A stretch of 64,000 nt of DNA from Methylobacterium aquaticum (lineage in GTDB: Bacteria > Pseudomonadota > Alphaproteobacteria > Rhizobiales > Beijerinckiaceae). The position numbers and the translations under genes were made by a program. The DNA is taken from positions 292,001 through 356,000 of the forward strand of contig NZ_CP043627.1 of the NCBI RefSeq assembly GCF_016804325.1, read 5' to 3'. The stretch's first letter is position 1; each line of letters opens with the position of its first letter. A model generated the notes under the pieces. It searched no databases. It saw only the letters and a list, made by a program, of their open reading frames with translations, and was not told the DNA's origin. Shown piece by piece: positions 37,046-45,890 of the stretch.

Positions 37046-37888
37046 TCAATGCGCCATCAGCACCGGCATGGCGGCGTGGGCGAGGATGTGGCTGGTGGCG
37101 CCGCCGAAGATCATCTGGCGCAGGCGGCTCTGGGTGTAGGCGCCCTTGATCAGGAGATCGCAGCCGATCGCCTCGGCCTCGGTCAGAAAGATCTCGCCGA
37201 CGGTGCGGCGGCCGGCGGCGATCGTGCGGCCCTGCGCCGACAGACCCTCGCGGTTGAGGGCGGCGGCCATCTCCTCGGCGCTCGGGCCCGGCACCATGCC
37301 GGCATCGACCCCCAGGACCTCGATCCGGGACGCGGCGCGCAGGAACGGCGCCGCGAAGGCGACCGCGCGGGCGGTCTCGGTCGAGCCGTTCCAGGCGATC
37401 ACCACGGTCTCGCCGATGCTGGCGGGCGAGGTCGGCGGCGCGATGACGAGGGGGCGGCCGCTCTCGAACAGGACCGCCTCCAGGGTGGTCATGCGCGGCG
37501 CCCCCTCCCCGCTGCCGGGCCGGCCGACCACGGTGGCGCAGAACAGCCGCGCATGCTGGGCCAGGAAGCCGTCGCCGGGAGGCGCATCGGGCCGCCAGCG
37601 CCAGCGCGGGCCGTTGCGGTTCGTGTCGGCGCTGTCGCGGGCAAGGCCCGCCCGCTCCATCGCGGCGGTGAACAGGGCGCCGCAATCGCGGGCCTCGACG
37701 AGGTCGGTCTCCTCGTCGCGCACCCATGTCATGCCCCCGACCATGTCGACGGGGACGTATTCGGCCAGCGCCGGGCGCAGGCCGAACCCCTCGATGCCGG
37801 CCTCGAAGCGGCGGGCGGTGAGGATCGCGGTGTCGAGCACCGAATCGAGCAGGGTATGGCGGGCGACCGGAACGAGAAGCGTCTTCAT
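37046..37888 (-). CDS. universal stress protein, tandem USP-like domains
   Basis: A 280-residue protein starting MKTLLVPVARHTLLDSVLDTA. The C-terminal half is a clear USP domain (VVIAWNGSTETARAVAFAAPFL, then CDLLIKGAYTQSRLRQMIFGGATSHILAHAAMPVLM), with the ATP-type GAYTQSRLR...GGATSHIL motif. The N-terminal half is a degenerate second USP domain. Such tandem proteins support survival of stress in the cytoplasm. It is the first gene of a pair with the HIT gene. No EcfG promoter was found upstream. Confidence 0.88.
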   Translation of the reverse strand: MKTLLVPVARHTLLDSVLDTAILTARRFEAGIEGFGLRPALAEYVPVDMVGGMTWVRDEETDLVEARDCGALFTAAMERAGLARDSADTNRNGPRWRWRPDAPPGDGFLAQHARLFCATVVGRPGSGEGAPRMTTLEAVLFESGRPLVIAPPTSPASIGETVVIAWNGSTETARAVAFAAPFLRAASRIEVLGVDAGMVPGPSAEEMAAALNREGLSAQGRTIAAGRRTVGEIFLTEAEAIGCDLLIKGAYTQSRLRQMIFGGATSHILAHAAMPVLMAH

Positions 37889-38031
37889 GATGGCGCACTC
37901 ACCGCAGGAGCCTCGGGGATCGATCCCGCGATAGCATCACGGCGGCCTCCGGCCTGTCCAGTGGGCCCCCGGGGCAATCCCCGGCGCGTTCCTCAGCCGG
38001 CCGAGCCGCGTCCGCCCCGCCGGAACGGGGA

Positions 38032-39312
38032 TCACGGCCCGGCCGAGGCCTCCGCCGTCCCGCGGCGCGGCTCGGCATCTTCGGGCGGCTTCGACTGGCT
38101 GCAGGCGGCACCGGCGCCGTCCTGGCCGCCGGGGGCGCAGGTCTCCTCGAGCCAGAGCGCCAGGACCAGGGCGAGGCCGGCGGGCGCGACCAGCGCCAGG
38201 AAGGCCCAGGTCCAGCCGAGATGGAGCGCGAGCAGTCCTCCGACCCAGCCCGAGAGCGCCCCGCCCACGCCCTGCACCGCCGCGACGGTGCCGAGCGCCG
38301 TCTGGGTGCGGCCCGAGCCCCAGGTCAGGTCGGCCACCACCACCGGCACCGCGACGCCGATCACCCCGGAGGCGACGCCGTCGAGCACCTCCGCCAGGAT
38401 CAGCCAGTAGGGATCGGACAGGAAGGCGGAGAGGAGCGCGCGGACCGGCAGCACCGCGCAGGCGACGAGGAGGAGCTGGCGCCGGCCGCGCCGGTCGGCG
38501 AGCGAGCCGGCAAACAGCGCCACCGGGATCATCACGGCTTGCGCGACGATGACGTAGCGGGCGGTCCAGCCGGTACCGTCCTGGCCCGCGGCGACCAGCT
38601 TCTGGCCGAGCAGGCTCAGCATCGAGCCGTTGGCGAGGTTGAACAGGGCGAGCGCCGCCGAGAGGATCAGCAGGCGCCGGTCGGACAGGACCTTGAGGAT
38701 GCCGGAGCGCTCGGGCGTGTCGTCCGGGTCGTCCTCCTTCCAGCCGACGGCACGGCGGCCATTATAAGCTTTCTTCGGCGTCGTCAGCGCGGCGGCGATG
38801 GCGCAGGCCGAGAGGCCGCCGAGCACCCAGAAGGCGATGCTCGGCCCCATGAGCGGCGTGCCGAAGCTGATCGCCAGCGCCGCCCCCAGGATGCCGACGT
38901 GGTTCCAGGCCTGGTTGCGGCCCTGCTGCTTGGGGAAGGCCTGCTTGCCGACCATGCCGAGCGTCAGCGCCGTCACCGCCGGCACCACCAGGGTGCCGCC
39001 GGCCGCCGCGATGAACTGGGCGGCGAGCACGGTCATGAACGAGCGGGCGGGCAGCAGCAGCAGGGTGCCGACGAGGATCGCCGCGCAGGCCGCCGCGATC
39101 AGCATCCGGGGCCGGCCGAGCCGGTCGACGAGGGCGCCGAGCGGGCCGCTCAACCCCAGGGTGGCGAAGCCCACGATGGTGGTGACGAGGCCGACCTCGC
39201 TCGGCCCCCATTGCGCCGCCTGAGCCAGCCAGGTGCCGAGGAAGGGCCCGAGCCCGCCCTGGATGTCGCCGACGAACAGGTTGATCAGGGCGAGGTGGGA
39301 GGTAGGGTTCAT
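38032..39312 (-). CDS. MFS transporter
   Basis: A 426-residue integral membrane protein with about 12 predicted helices, beginning MNPTSHLALINLFVGDIQGGLGPFLGTWLA. The cytoplasmic loop between helices 2 and 3 carries GPLGALVDRLGRPRML, the MFS G-x-x-x-D-R-x-G-R-R-type motif, and a second copy (GSLADRRGRRQLLL) precedes helix 8. A central loop of about 40 residues separates the halves. Substrate unknown; the family resembles efflux carriers. ATG 39312 is used; a TTG one codon upstream is ignored. Confidence 0.88.
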   Translation of the reverse strand: MNPTSHLALINLFVGDIQGGLGPFLGTWLAQAAQWGPSEVGLVTTIVGFATLGLSGPLGALVDRLGRPRMLIAAACAAILVGTLLLLPARSFMTVLAAQFIAAAGGTLVVPAVTALTLGMVGKQAFPKQQGRNQAWNHVGILGAALAISFGTPLMGPSIAFWVLGGLSACAIAAALTTPKKAYNGRRAVGWKEDDPDDTPERSGILKVLSDRRLLILSAALALFNLANGSMLSLLGQKLVAAGQDGTGWTARYVIVAQAVMIPVALFAGSLADRRGRRQLLLVACAVLPVRALLSAFLSDPYWLILAEVLDGVASGVIGVAVPVVVADLTWGSGRTQTALGTVAAVQGVGGALSGWVGGLLALHLGWTWAFLALVAPAGLALVLALWLEETCAPGGQDGAGAACSQSKPPEDAEPRRGTAEASAGP

Positions 39313-39426
39313 CAAGGCGGAGGCGCTCCGGCTCGCCCGTTCGGGCCGTCGTTCAGGTCTGTGACTGGCCCTAACGACCCAACGCGCCTGAACCGGACAT
39401 GATCGCGCGGACGGCCGGGCGCCCCG

Positions 39427-39969
39427 TCACGGGCTCGGCACCGCGCAGGCCGCCGCGAGGCGGGCGAGCATCGGGTCGGGGATCCCCATGGCGACGAGCT
39501 GGTCGTGGGTGTGGCGGACGTAATCCGGGTTGGCGCCCGAGCGGCCGAGGCCCTGGCGCACCAGCCGCACCAGCTCGGCCTCGGGCAGGCGGCCGGCATA
39601 TTGCGGGTGGCGGCGGTCGACGAGGTAGGTCACCGCCTCGATCCGGCGCCCGTCGTCGAGGGTGACGCCGAGCACGCGCTCGACATAGACCGCCGTCACC
39701 TGCTCGCGCTCGCGCAGGTAGGCCAGCGTCGCCGCGGCCTCCGGGCCCGCGACCCGGAAGGCCATGCCGCGGCAGGAGCCGCCGCGATCGAGCCCGAGCA
39801 CCAGGCCCGGCCGCTCCGGCGTGCCGCGATGGACGTGCGACAGCACACAGAGCGAGCGGTGATAGCCGCGCAGGCGTCCGGGCAGGCTCTCCACGAAGGA
39901 AAAGCCCGGCCGCCACATCAGCGAGCCGTAGCCGAACACCCAGAGATCCGACGGCTCGCCCGCCTCCAT
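39427..39969 (-). CDS. chaC: ChaC-like gamma-glutamylcyclotransferase
   Basis: A 180-residue cytoplasmic enzyme with the family's N-terminal FGYGSLMWRPGF (nucleotide-like substrate loop), GYHRSLCVLSHVHRGTPERPGLVLGLDRGGSCRG and VEAVTYLVDR. The catalytic glutamate lies in the AAATLAYLREREQ helix region. ChaC-type proteins cleave glutathione to 5-oxoproline and Cys-Gly. The start ATG at 39969 gives the usual length. Its stop lies about 115 bases downstream of the MFS start, so the two may or may not be co-transcribed. Confidence 0.88.
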   Translation of the reverse strand: MEAGEPSDLWVFGYGSLMWRPGFSFVESLPGRLRGYHRSLCVLSHVHRGTPERPGLVLGLDRGGSCRGMAFRVAGPEAAATLAYLREREQVTAVYVERVLGVTLDDGRRIEAVTYLVDRRHPQYAGRLPEAELVRLVRQGLGRSGANPDYVRHTHDQLVAMGIPDPMLARLAAACAVPSP

Positions 39970-40088
39970 CGCCTCGCTCCCCGCATCGCCCGGCTTATTC
40001 GACCGACTTGCCGGGCGCGGCCGGTAGCAGCTACGGGGACGCGGTTCAATCCGGGCGGCCCGTGCCGGGCCGCCGCAGAGCCGGGATC

Positions 40089-41240
40089 ATGCCGATGAAC
40101 AGGCCGACCACTCTTGGGCCGACCGACGCGACGCCGCCGAGCCGGAATCCGGGCCGCGGGCCGGGCCTGCGCCTCGGCCTGTTCGCGCCGTTCGCGCTGC
40201 TCGTCCTCCTGGCCCTGGCCTGGAGCGCGGGCTGGTTCTGGCTGCGGGGCAAGGCCGAGGGCGAGATCGACGGGTGGTTCGCCCGCGAGGCGCAGGCCGG
40301 ACGGCAATGGACCTGCCAGGACCGCTCGCTGACCGGCTTCCCGTTCCGGTTCGAGCTGCGTTGCGCCTCGCTCGGCTTTGCCCGCTCCGACGTGCGCTTC
40401 ACCACCGGCCCGCTGGTGGCGGTGGCGCAGGTCTACCAGCCGCGCCACGTGATCCTGGAGGCGACCGGGCCGTTCCGGGTGCAGCAGGGCGGGCTCGATG
40501 CCGACGTGGCCTGGACCCGGCTGGACGCCAGCCTGCACGCCACGAGCGACGGCTTCCAGCGCGCCTCCGTGGTGGCGGACGGGCTGAAGGGCGCCGTCAC
40601 CGGCGCCGATCCCTCGCCGATCGACTTCACCGTCGGGCATCTCGAGCTGCATGCCCGGCCGACCCCGGGGCGCTTTGCCGCCGACGGCGCCGTCGACCTC
40701 AGCGCCCGGGTGCAGCGGGCCGGGTTGCCGCTCCTCGATCCGGTGCTCGGCGGACCCGAGCCGGCCGACATCGCGCTCGACGCCACCGTGACCCGGGCCG
40801 CGGGCTTCCGCACCCGGCCGATCGCGCAGGAGCTCGAGCGCTGGCGCGAGGCCGGCGGCACGGTGGAGATCGCCAGCCTCGCCGCCGAGAAGGGCAGCCG
40901 GCGCCTGCGGGCGCAAGGGGTGCTCTCCCTCGACGACCAGCACCGCCCGACCGGCCAGTTCGACGTCCGCACCGCCGGCCTGGAGCAGGTGATCGCCCCG
41001 CTGATCAGCGAGCAGATCGGCGCGCGGCTCGGCGGCGACGGCGCGGCGCTGATCGGCAACATCGTCGGCCAGTTCCTCGGCGGGCGCCGCAAGGAGCCGG
41101 CGCAAGTCCAAGGACAGGATGGCCAGGATCGCCCCGGCGAGCCGCCGCTCAAGGTGCTGCCGACCGTGCGCCTCACCGGCGGGCGGGTGATCGTCGGCCC
41201 CTTCGCGGTGCCGAACGTGCGGCTGCAACCGCTGTATTGA
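40089..41240 (+). CDS. DUF2125 domain-containing protein
   Basis: A 383-residue protein with an N-terminal membrane anchor (residues about 28-50, RLGLFAPFALLVLLALAWSAGWFWL) and a long extracytoplasmic domain. WTCQDRSLTGFPFRFELRC is the DUF2125 hallmark, with two cysteines that may pair. Function unknown; the family is confined mainly to alphaproteobacteria and thought to be an envelope protein. A charged linker near residue 340 (RRKEPAQVQGQDGQDRPGE) precedes the last 40 residues. Followed after 48 bases by the aminopeptidase gene. Confidence 0.85.
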   Translation: MPMNRPTTLGPTDATPPSRNPGRGPGLRLGLFAPFALLVLLALAWSAGWFWLRGKAEGEIDGWFAREAQAGRQWTCQDRSLTGFPFRFELRCASLGFARSDVRFTTGPLVAVAQVYQPRHVILEATGPFRVQQGGLDADVAWTRLDASLHATSDGFQRASVVADGLKGAVTGADPSPIDFTVGHLELHARPTPGRFAADGAVDLSARVQRAGLPLLDPVLGGPEPADIALDATVTRAAGFRTRPIAQELERWREAGGTVEIASLAAEKGSRRLRAQGVLSLDDQHRPTGQFDVRTAGLEQVIAPLISEQIGARLGGDGAALIGNIVGQFLGGRRKEPAQVQGQDGQDRPGEPPLKVLPTVRLTGGRVIVGPFAVPNVRLQPLY

Positions 41241-41288
41241 AGGGGCGAGGCGGTTGCCGCCCTGCCCCCGGCATCGTACGCCTGGGGC

Positions 41289-43123
41289 ATGAGCCAGACC
41301 GCCCGCTTCCAGAGCTTCGAGGATCCCAGCCACCGGGAGGGCGCGGCGCGGATCGCCGCGCTCCGGGCCGCGATGGCGCAACGGGGTCTTTCCGGATTCG
41401 TCGTGCCGCGGGCCGACGAGCACCAGTCGGAATACGTGCCGCCCAACGCCGAGCGGCTGGCCTGGCTCACCGGCTTCACCGGCTCGGCCGGGACGGCGGT
41501 CGTGCTGGCCGACAAGGCCGCCCTGGTGGTGGACGGGCGCTACACCCTCCAGGCCGAGGAGCAGGTCGACACGGGCGTCGTCACCCCGGTGCCGCTCGCC
41601 GAGACCAGCGTGGATGCCTGGATCGAGGCGAACCTGCCGGCGGGCGGGGTGCTGGCCTACGATCCCTGGCTGCATACGCCGGACGGCCTGTCCCGGCTGG
41701 AGCGCGCCGCCACGGCCGCGGGCGGCCGGGTCGAGGCCACGCCGCTCAACCTCGTCGACCTCGTGTGGATCGACCGGCCGGCCGCGCCCCGGGCGCCGGT
41801 GGTGCCGCATCCCGAGACCCTGGCCGGCGAGGCGGCCTCCGCGAAGCTCGGGCGCGTCCGCGAGGCCCTGGCCAGGGCGCGGCTCGACGCCCTCGTCGTC
41901 TCCGATCCGCACAACCTCGCCTGGGCCTTCAACCTGCGCGGTGGCGACGTGGCGCATACCCCGATCGCGCTGGGCTACGCGGTGATCCCGCGGGACGGCG
42001 CGGCGCGGCTCTTCCTCGACCCCGAGAAGATCACGGACGAAGCGGCCCGGGCCCTCGACGGCCTCGCCGAGCGCGACGAGCCCGGCGCGCTGCCGGCGGC
42101 CCTCGACGCCCTCGGCGCCGCCAAGGCCCGGGTGCGGGTCGATGCCGCCACCGGCGCCGTGGCGCTCGGCCGGCGGATCACCGCGGCGGGCGGCAGCCTC
42201 GATGTCGGGCCCGACCCGATCACCGCCATGAAGGCGGTGAAGAACGCCGCCGAGATCGACGGCTCCCGCGCCGCCCATCGCCGCGACGGCGCCGCGGTGA
42301 CCCGCTTCCTCGCCTGGCTCGCCCGCGAGGCCCCGGCGGCGCGGTGTCGGAGATCGACGCGGCAATCCGGCTCGAAGCCTTCCGGGCCGAGACCAATTCC
42401 TTGCGGGAAATCTCCTTCCCGACCATCTCCGGGTCGGGGCCGAACGGCGCCATCGTACATTACCGCGTCACCCGCGGCACCGACCGGCGGGTGCAGCCCG
42501 GCGAGCTGTTCCTGATCGATTCCGGCGCGCAATACGGCGACGGCACCACCGACATCACCCGCACGGTGGCGGTCGGCCCCCCGAGCGAGGAGATGCGCGA
42601 CCGCTTCACCCGGGTGCTCAAGGGCCACATCGCCATCGCGACCGCGGTGTTTCCCCGCGGCACCACGGGCGCGCAGATCGACGCCTTCGCCCGCCGCCCG
42701 CTCTGGGAGGCGGGCCTCGATTTCGATCACGGCACCGGCCACGGCGTCGGCGCCTTCCTGTCGGTGCACGAGGGGCCGCAGCGCATCGCCAAGACCGGCA
42801 CGGCGGCGCTCCAGCCCGGGATGATCGTCTCGAACGAGCCGGGCTACTACAAGACCCGCGCCTTCGGCATCCGGATCGAGAACCTGGTCCTGGTCGAGGA
42901 GCGGGCGCTGGCGGGCGCCGAGCGCCCGATGCTCGGCTTCGAGACCCTGACGCTCGCGCCCTTCGACCTCGCGCTCGTGATGCCGGACCTGCTCACCCCG
43001 GACGAGACCGCCTGGCTCGACGCCTACCATGCCCGGGTGCGCGAGACGCTCGCCGATCTGGTCGATCCGGAGACCCGCGACTGGCTGGTCGCGGCGACGC
43101 GGCCGCTCGCCGCCTTCGTTTGA
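41289..43123 (+). pseudogene. pepP: Xaa-Pro aminopeptidase (M24B), interrupted by one missing base
   Basis: Starts at ATG 41289 with the creatinase N-terminal domain (SGFVVPRADEHQSEYVPP, LTGFTGSAGTAVVL, YDPWLHT) and runs to about 42335. One extra G in the CCCCGG at 42331-42336 restores EAPGGAVSEIDAAIRLEAFR and the metal-binding M24 domain: DSGAQYGDGTTDITRT (two Asp), HGTGHGVGAFLSVHEGPQ (His), SNEPGYY (Glu) and the final Glu in IRIENL. Restored length is about 611 residues, the normal size of this two-creatinase-domain aminopeptidase P. It removes N-terminal residues before proline, with Mn or Zn. The break is probably a sequencing error. Confidence 0.88.
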
Positions 43124-43163
43124 GGGCCTGCTCGACTGGCCGCTACCGATATCGAACCCGCTG

Positions 43164-43202
43164 CGTCATTCCGGGGCCGCAAAAGCGGAGCACGGAATGA
43201 CG
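43164..43202. repeat. dispersed GC-rich repeat, copy 2
   Basis: CGTCATTCCGGGGCCGCAAA followed by AGCGGAGCACGGAATGACG; the outer CGTCATTCCG and CGGAATGACG pair perfectly. It belongs with the copies at 33280-33314 and 51773-51811 and lies 41 bases after the aminopeptidase stop. The remainder of the 312-base gap (43124-43435) holds no gene but has an AT-rich tract at 43290-43340. Confidence 0.75.
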
Positions 43203-43301
43203 AGGTGGGTATCGAACGTGTCGATACGATCTTCGTATGCCGGAGCGTGCGTGGTTCCGCGTGAGACGAATCGACTGATCGGTGAGACGCAAAGTAAAAA
43301 C

Positions 43302-43329
43302 TTGTTAGTTCTATATATTTCGATATAGA
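43302..43329 (+). promoter_or_regulatory. possible sigma-70-type promoter of the SnoaL-like gene
   Basis: TTGTTA (43302-43307), 16 bases, TATAGA (43324-43329) in the only strongly AT-rich stretch of the area, about 105 bases upstream of the gene at 43436. Confidence 0.35.
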
Positions 43330-43435
43330 TCGCAAGAATTGTCCGAATGGCTGGAACCGGGCGCATTCTCGTCGAATACTTCGCATCGCCGTACTATTGT
43401 CCCGCGGCCGATCACGGCACGGGGACAACCGAATC

Positions 43436-43942
43436 ATGAAGACGACGATGCTGGCGGCCCTGGCCGCCGGGACGATGCTACTCGCCGCCGCACCGGGGCG
43501 GGCCGAGGCGATGGAGTGCGCCGCGGTGACCGAGCGCCAGATCGAGGGCCTGTTCGACCGCTGGAACACATCGCTGGCGACGCTCGACCCGGCGAAGGTC
43601 ACGGCGAACTACGCGCCCGACGCCGTGCTGCTGCCGACGGTGTCCAATACCCCGCGCACCGACCGGGCGATGATCCAGGACTACTTCGTCCACTTCCTGG
43701 AGAAGCACCCGCAGGGCGTCGTCAACACCCACACGATCAGGATCGGCTGCAACCTGGCGACCGATGTCGGCACCTACACCTTCCTGATCGACGGCAAGAA
43801 TCCAGGCGAGCACGTGGTGGTGCCGGCGCGCTACAGCTTCGTCTACGTGCTGAAGGACGGCGAGTGGCTGATCGCGCATCACCATTCCTCGGCGATGCCG
43901 GAGCCGGTCGTCGCCGTCACCGCCGCCGCCAAGGATCATTGA
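43436..43942 (+). CDS. exported SnoaL/DUF4440-like (SgcJ/EcaC family) protein
   Basis: A 168-residue protein with a Sec signal peptide (to about residue 24). The rest is an NTF2-like fold: ALFDRWNTSLATLDPAKVTANYAPDAVLLPTVSN, MIQDYFVHFLEKHP, and YSFVYVLKDGEWLIAHHHSSAMP. The HHHSSAMPE C-terminus and the aspartate-rich N-terminal helix are typical of the SgcJ/EcaC group. No enzymatic activity can be assigned; periplasmic ligand binding is possible. Ribosome site is weak. Confidence 0.82.
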   Translation: MKTTMLAALAAGTMLLAAAPGRAEAMECAAVTERQIEGLFDRWNTSLATLDPAKVTANYAPDAVLLPTVSNTPRTDRAMIQDYFVHFLEKHPQGVVNTHTIRIGCNLATDVGTYTFLIDGKNPGEHVVVPARYSFVYVLKDGEWLIAHHHSSAMPEPVVAVTAAAKDH

Positions 43943-43969
43943 GCGCCGACATCCCTCGGGTATCTCCGC

Positions 43970-44140
43970 TCAAGAGGCGTCGCAAGGGTCGGCATCCCGG
44001 AGATGCGCGCGCAAGGTGAGCGCGCGCGTGTCGATGCCGATTCCCGGCCCGGCTTCGCTGGTCGGCGGGCGGGTCAGCATCGTGGCCCAGAACAGCCCGG
44101 TGGCGAGGGCGAGGGCGCTGAGAGCGGTCAGAACACGCAT
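43970..44140 (-). CDS. small membrane or secreted peptide (56 residues)
   Basis: A 56-residue reading frame preceded by a near-perfect ribosome site (aggagg, six bases before ATG 44140). The N-terminus MRVLTALSALALATGLFWATMLTR is a single hydrophobic helix or signal sequence; the rest is short and hydrophilic (RPPTSEAGPGIGIDTRA and a C-terminal DPCDAS). No family recognised. The ribosome site and the TM helix are the main evidence that it is real. It is convergent with the SnoaL-like gene. Confidence 0.6.
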   Translation of the reverse strand: MRVLTALSALALATGLFWATMLTRPPTSEAGPGIGIDTRALTLRAHLRDADPCDAS

Positions 44141-44794
44141 GTCGGCCTCCTGCGGCCCGCGGGCCGGATGGGTCTGTCGGCGTTCGCATCAGACCTGGCT
44201 GCCGGCCGGTCGCGCGCGGCCAGGGATCTGCCCAAGCAACGGCTCGGCAAACTACGAACGATCCCGCTTCTTTATTCCTGCTCGGCGTAAAGACGATTTG
44301 TCTTGCCGTCATCCGTCATTCGGATGACGCTTCGCGACTTGGCGTACCGAAGGCATTTCGCTGTCATCGCGTGCGGTCCCCTCCCCTTTTCGGCTGGGAC
44401 GTCCGGCGCAAGGTGAGGCGCGGGTTCTCCCCTCTCCCCGCGGGCGGGGAGAGGGCCGTGCCGCCGTTCAGGGGGCACGGCGAGCCCGAAGGGCGGGGGT
44501 GGGGGGGTCGACGCGTGAGGCTCCTCCGGCCCCCCTCATCCTCGCTCCGGCTTCACCTCCGCCCGCGGGGAGAGGAGGGAGTCCGCGCCTTTTCCTTGTC
44601 CCGAACAGCCCCAGGGCCGCCTGGAATGAAATTCTTCCACGGCCTATTCTCGTAGAAATCACGCCCATTGCCGCAGGCTAATTTGGTTTCTTACTTCGTT
44701 GACCACGGCAAGGAGGAATGAGAACTTCCCATGGCCGCCGGATGGCCGCGACGATCGCCGCGGCGGCGGACCACTTCTGCTGGAGTCGACGACA
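44141..44794. repeat. intergenic repeat-rich region before the organosulfur cluster
   Basis: About 650 bases without a convincing gene. From 44380 to 44620 it holds several copies of the CCCCTCTCCCCGC/GCGGGGAGAGGG palindrome (best at 44429-44455) and a degenerate IS-end motif (cccgaacagccccagg near 44600). The last 150 bases are AT-richer and should contain the cluster's promoter. A 37-residue Cys-containing reading frame (44718-44831) overlaps the next gene start; see findings. Confidence 0.55.
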
Positions 44795-45754
44795 ATGCTT
44801 CCGACACGCCGTTCCGTTCTCACGGGGCTGATGACGGCCGGCGCCCTCGCGGCGGGTCGGGCCCGGGCCGCCGGCGAGGCCGCTCCGAGCGAGTTTCGCA
44901 TCGGCTACCAGAAGATCGGCCTGATCGTCGTCACCCGCCAGCAGCAGCTGATCGAGACGCAGCTCGCCGATCGCGGCGTCAAGGTACGCTGGTTCGAGTT
45001 CCAGGCCGGCCCGCCGCTCCTCGAAGCGCTGAACGCCGGCAGCATCGATTTCGGCTATACCGGCGACGCCCCGCCGATCTTCTCCCAGGCCGCGGGCGGC
45101 AACCTCGTCTATACGGCCGCCGCCGCCCCCTCCGGCGAGGGCGAGGCGATCCTCGTCAAGGCGGCGTCGCCGATCCGCACGGTCGCCGACCTCAAGGGCC
45201 GCAAGGTGGCGGTGGCCCGCGGCACCTCCTCGCACAACCTGCTCGTCGCGGCCCTGGAGAAGGCCGGCCTGCGCTTCACCGACATCACGCCGGTCTACCT
45301 CTCCCCGGCCGATGCCGGATCGGCCTTCACCGGCGGCAGCGTCGACGCCTGGGCGATCTGGGATCCGTACTTCGCCATCGCCCAGGCTCGCGACGCCACC
45401 CGGGTGCTCACCACCTCCGGCCAGACCCTCGACGTGTCCGGCTACTTCCTGGCGAACAAGACCTTCGCGCAGGCCCATCCGGCGGTGGTGCGCGCGGCCC
45501 TGCGGGCGCTGGAACAGGGCGCAGCCTGGGCGGAGGCGCACCGCGATCGGGTGGCGCAGGCGCTCGCCGAGGTCACCGGCATCCCCTTCCCGATCCAGAA
45601 GGCGGCGGCCGACCGCACGCAGTTCGCCGTGCGCCCGCTGAGCGACCAGATCCTCGCCGGCCAGCAGGCCACCGCCGACCGCTTCCACCGCCTCGGCCTG
45701 ATCCCGCGGGCGATCACCGTGCGCGACGCGGTGTGGACGGCGCCGCCGGCCTGA
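44795..45754 (+). CDS. sulfonate-type ABC transporter substrate-binding protein (SsuA/TauA/NrtA-like)
   Basis: A 319-residue exported protein; the N-terminus PTRRSVLTGLMTAGALAAGRARAAG is a twin-arginine-like signal. The mature domain has FRIGYQKIGLIVVTRQQQLIE, VRWFEFQAGPPLLEALNAGSIDFGYTGDAPPIF and VDAWAIWDPYFAIAQ, the classic pattern of aliphatic sulfonate binding proteins. There is no matching SsuB/SsuC pair nearby; the importer genes that follow are of the amino-acid type. So it either uses a distant permease or is part of a mixed sulfur-scavenging cluster. Ribosome site ggag lies nine bases upstream of ATG 44795. Confidence 0.88.
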   Translation: MLPTRRSVLTGLMTAGALAAGRARAAGEAAPSEFRIGYQKIGLIVVTRQQQLIETQLADRGVKVRWFEFQAGPPLLEALNAGSIDFGYTGDAPPIFSQAAGGNLVYTAAAAPSGEGEAILVKAASPIRTVADLKGRKVAVARGTSSHNLLVAALEKAGLRFTDITPVYLSPADAGSAFTGGSVDAWAIWDPYFAIAQARDATRVLTTSGQTLDVSGYFLANKTFAQAHPAVVRAALRALEQGAAWAEAHRDRVAQALAEVTGIPFPIQKAAADRTQFAVRPLSDQILAGQQATADRFHRLGLIPRAITVRDAVWTAPPA

Positions 45755-45890
45755 GGCGCCCGCGCGGGGGAATCACAGGCTGGACCCTACAAACTCTAAC
45801 GGCATTCGGGTATGCCGCGCGGGAGACCGAGCCCGGGCGCCCCCACCCGCCAGGGTGGCGCCCGACGCCGAGACACCGCGAGACCCGTCC

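Noticed and set aside
43324..43380. EcfG-like GGAAC near 43355
   Set aside because: No CGTT is found at 16-18 bases; the bases there read GAAT or AATA.
44195..44312. Minus-strand frame of 131 codons beginning at 44312
   Set aside because: It overlaps the better-supported small gene at 43970-44140 in another frame and has no family features.
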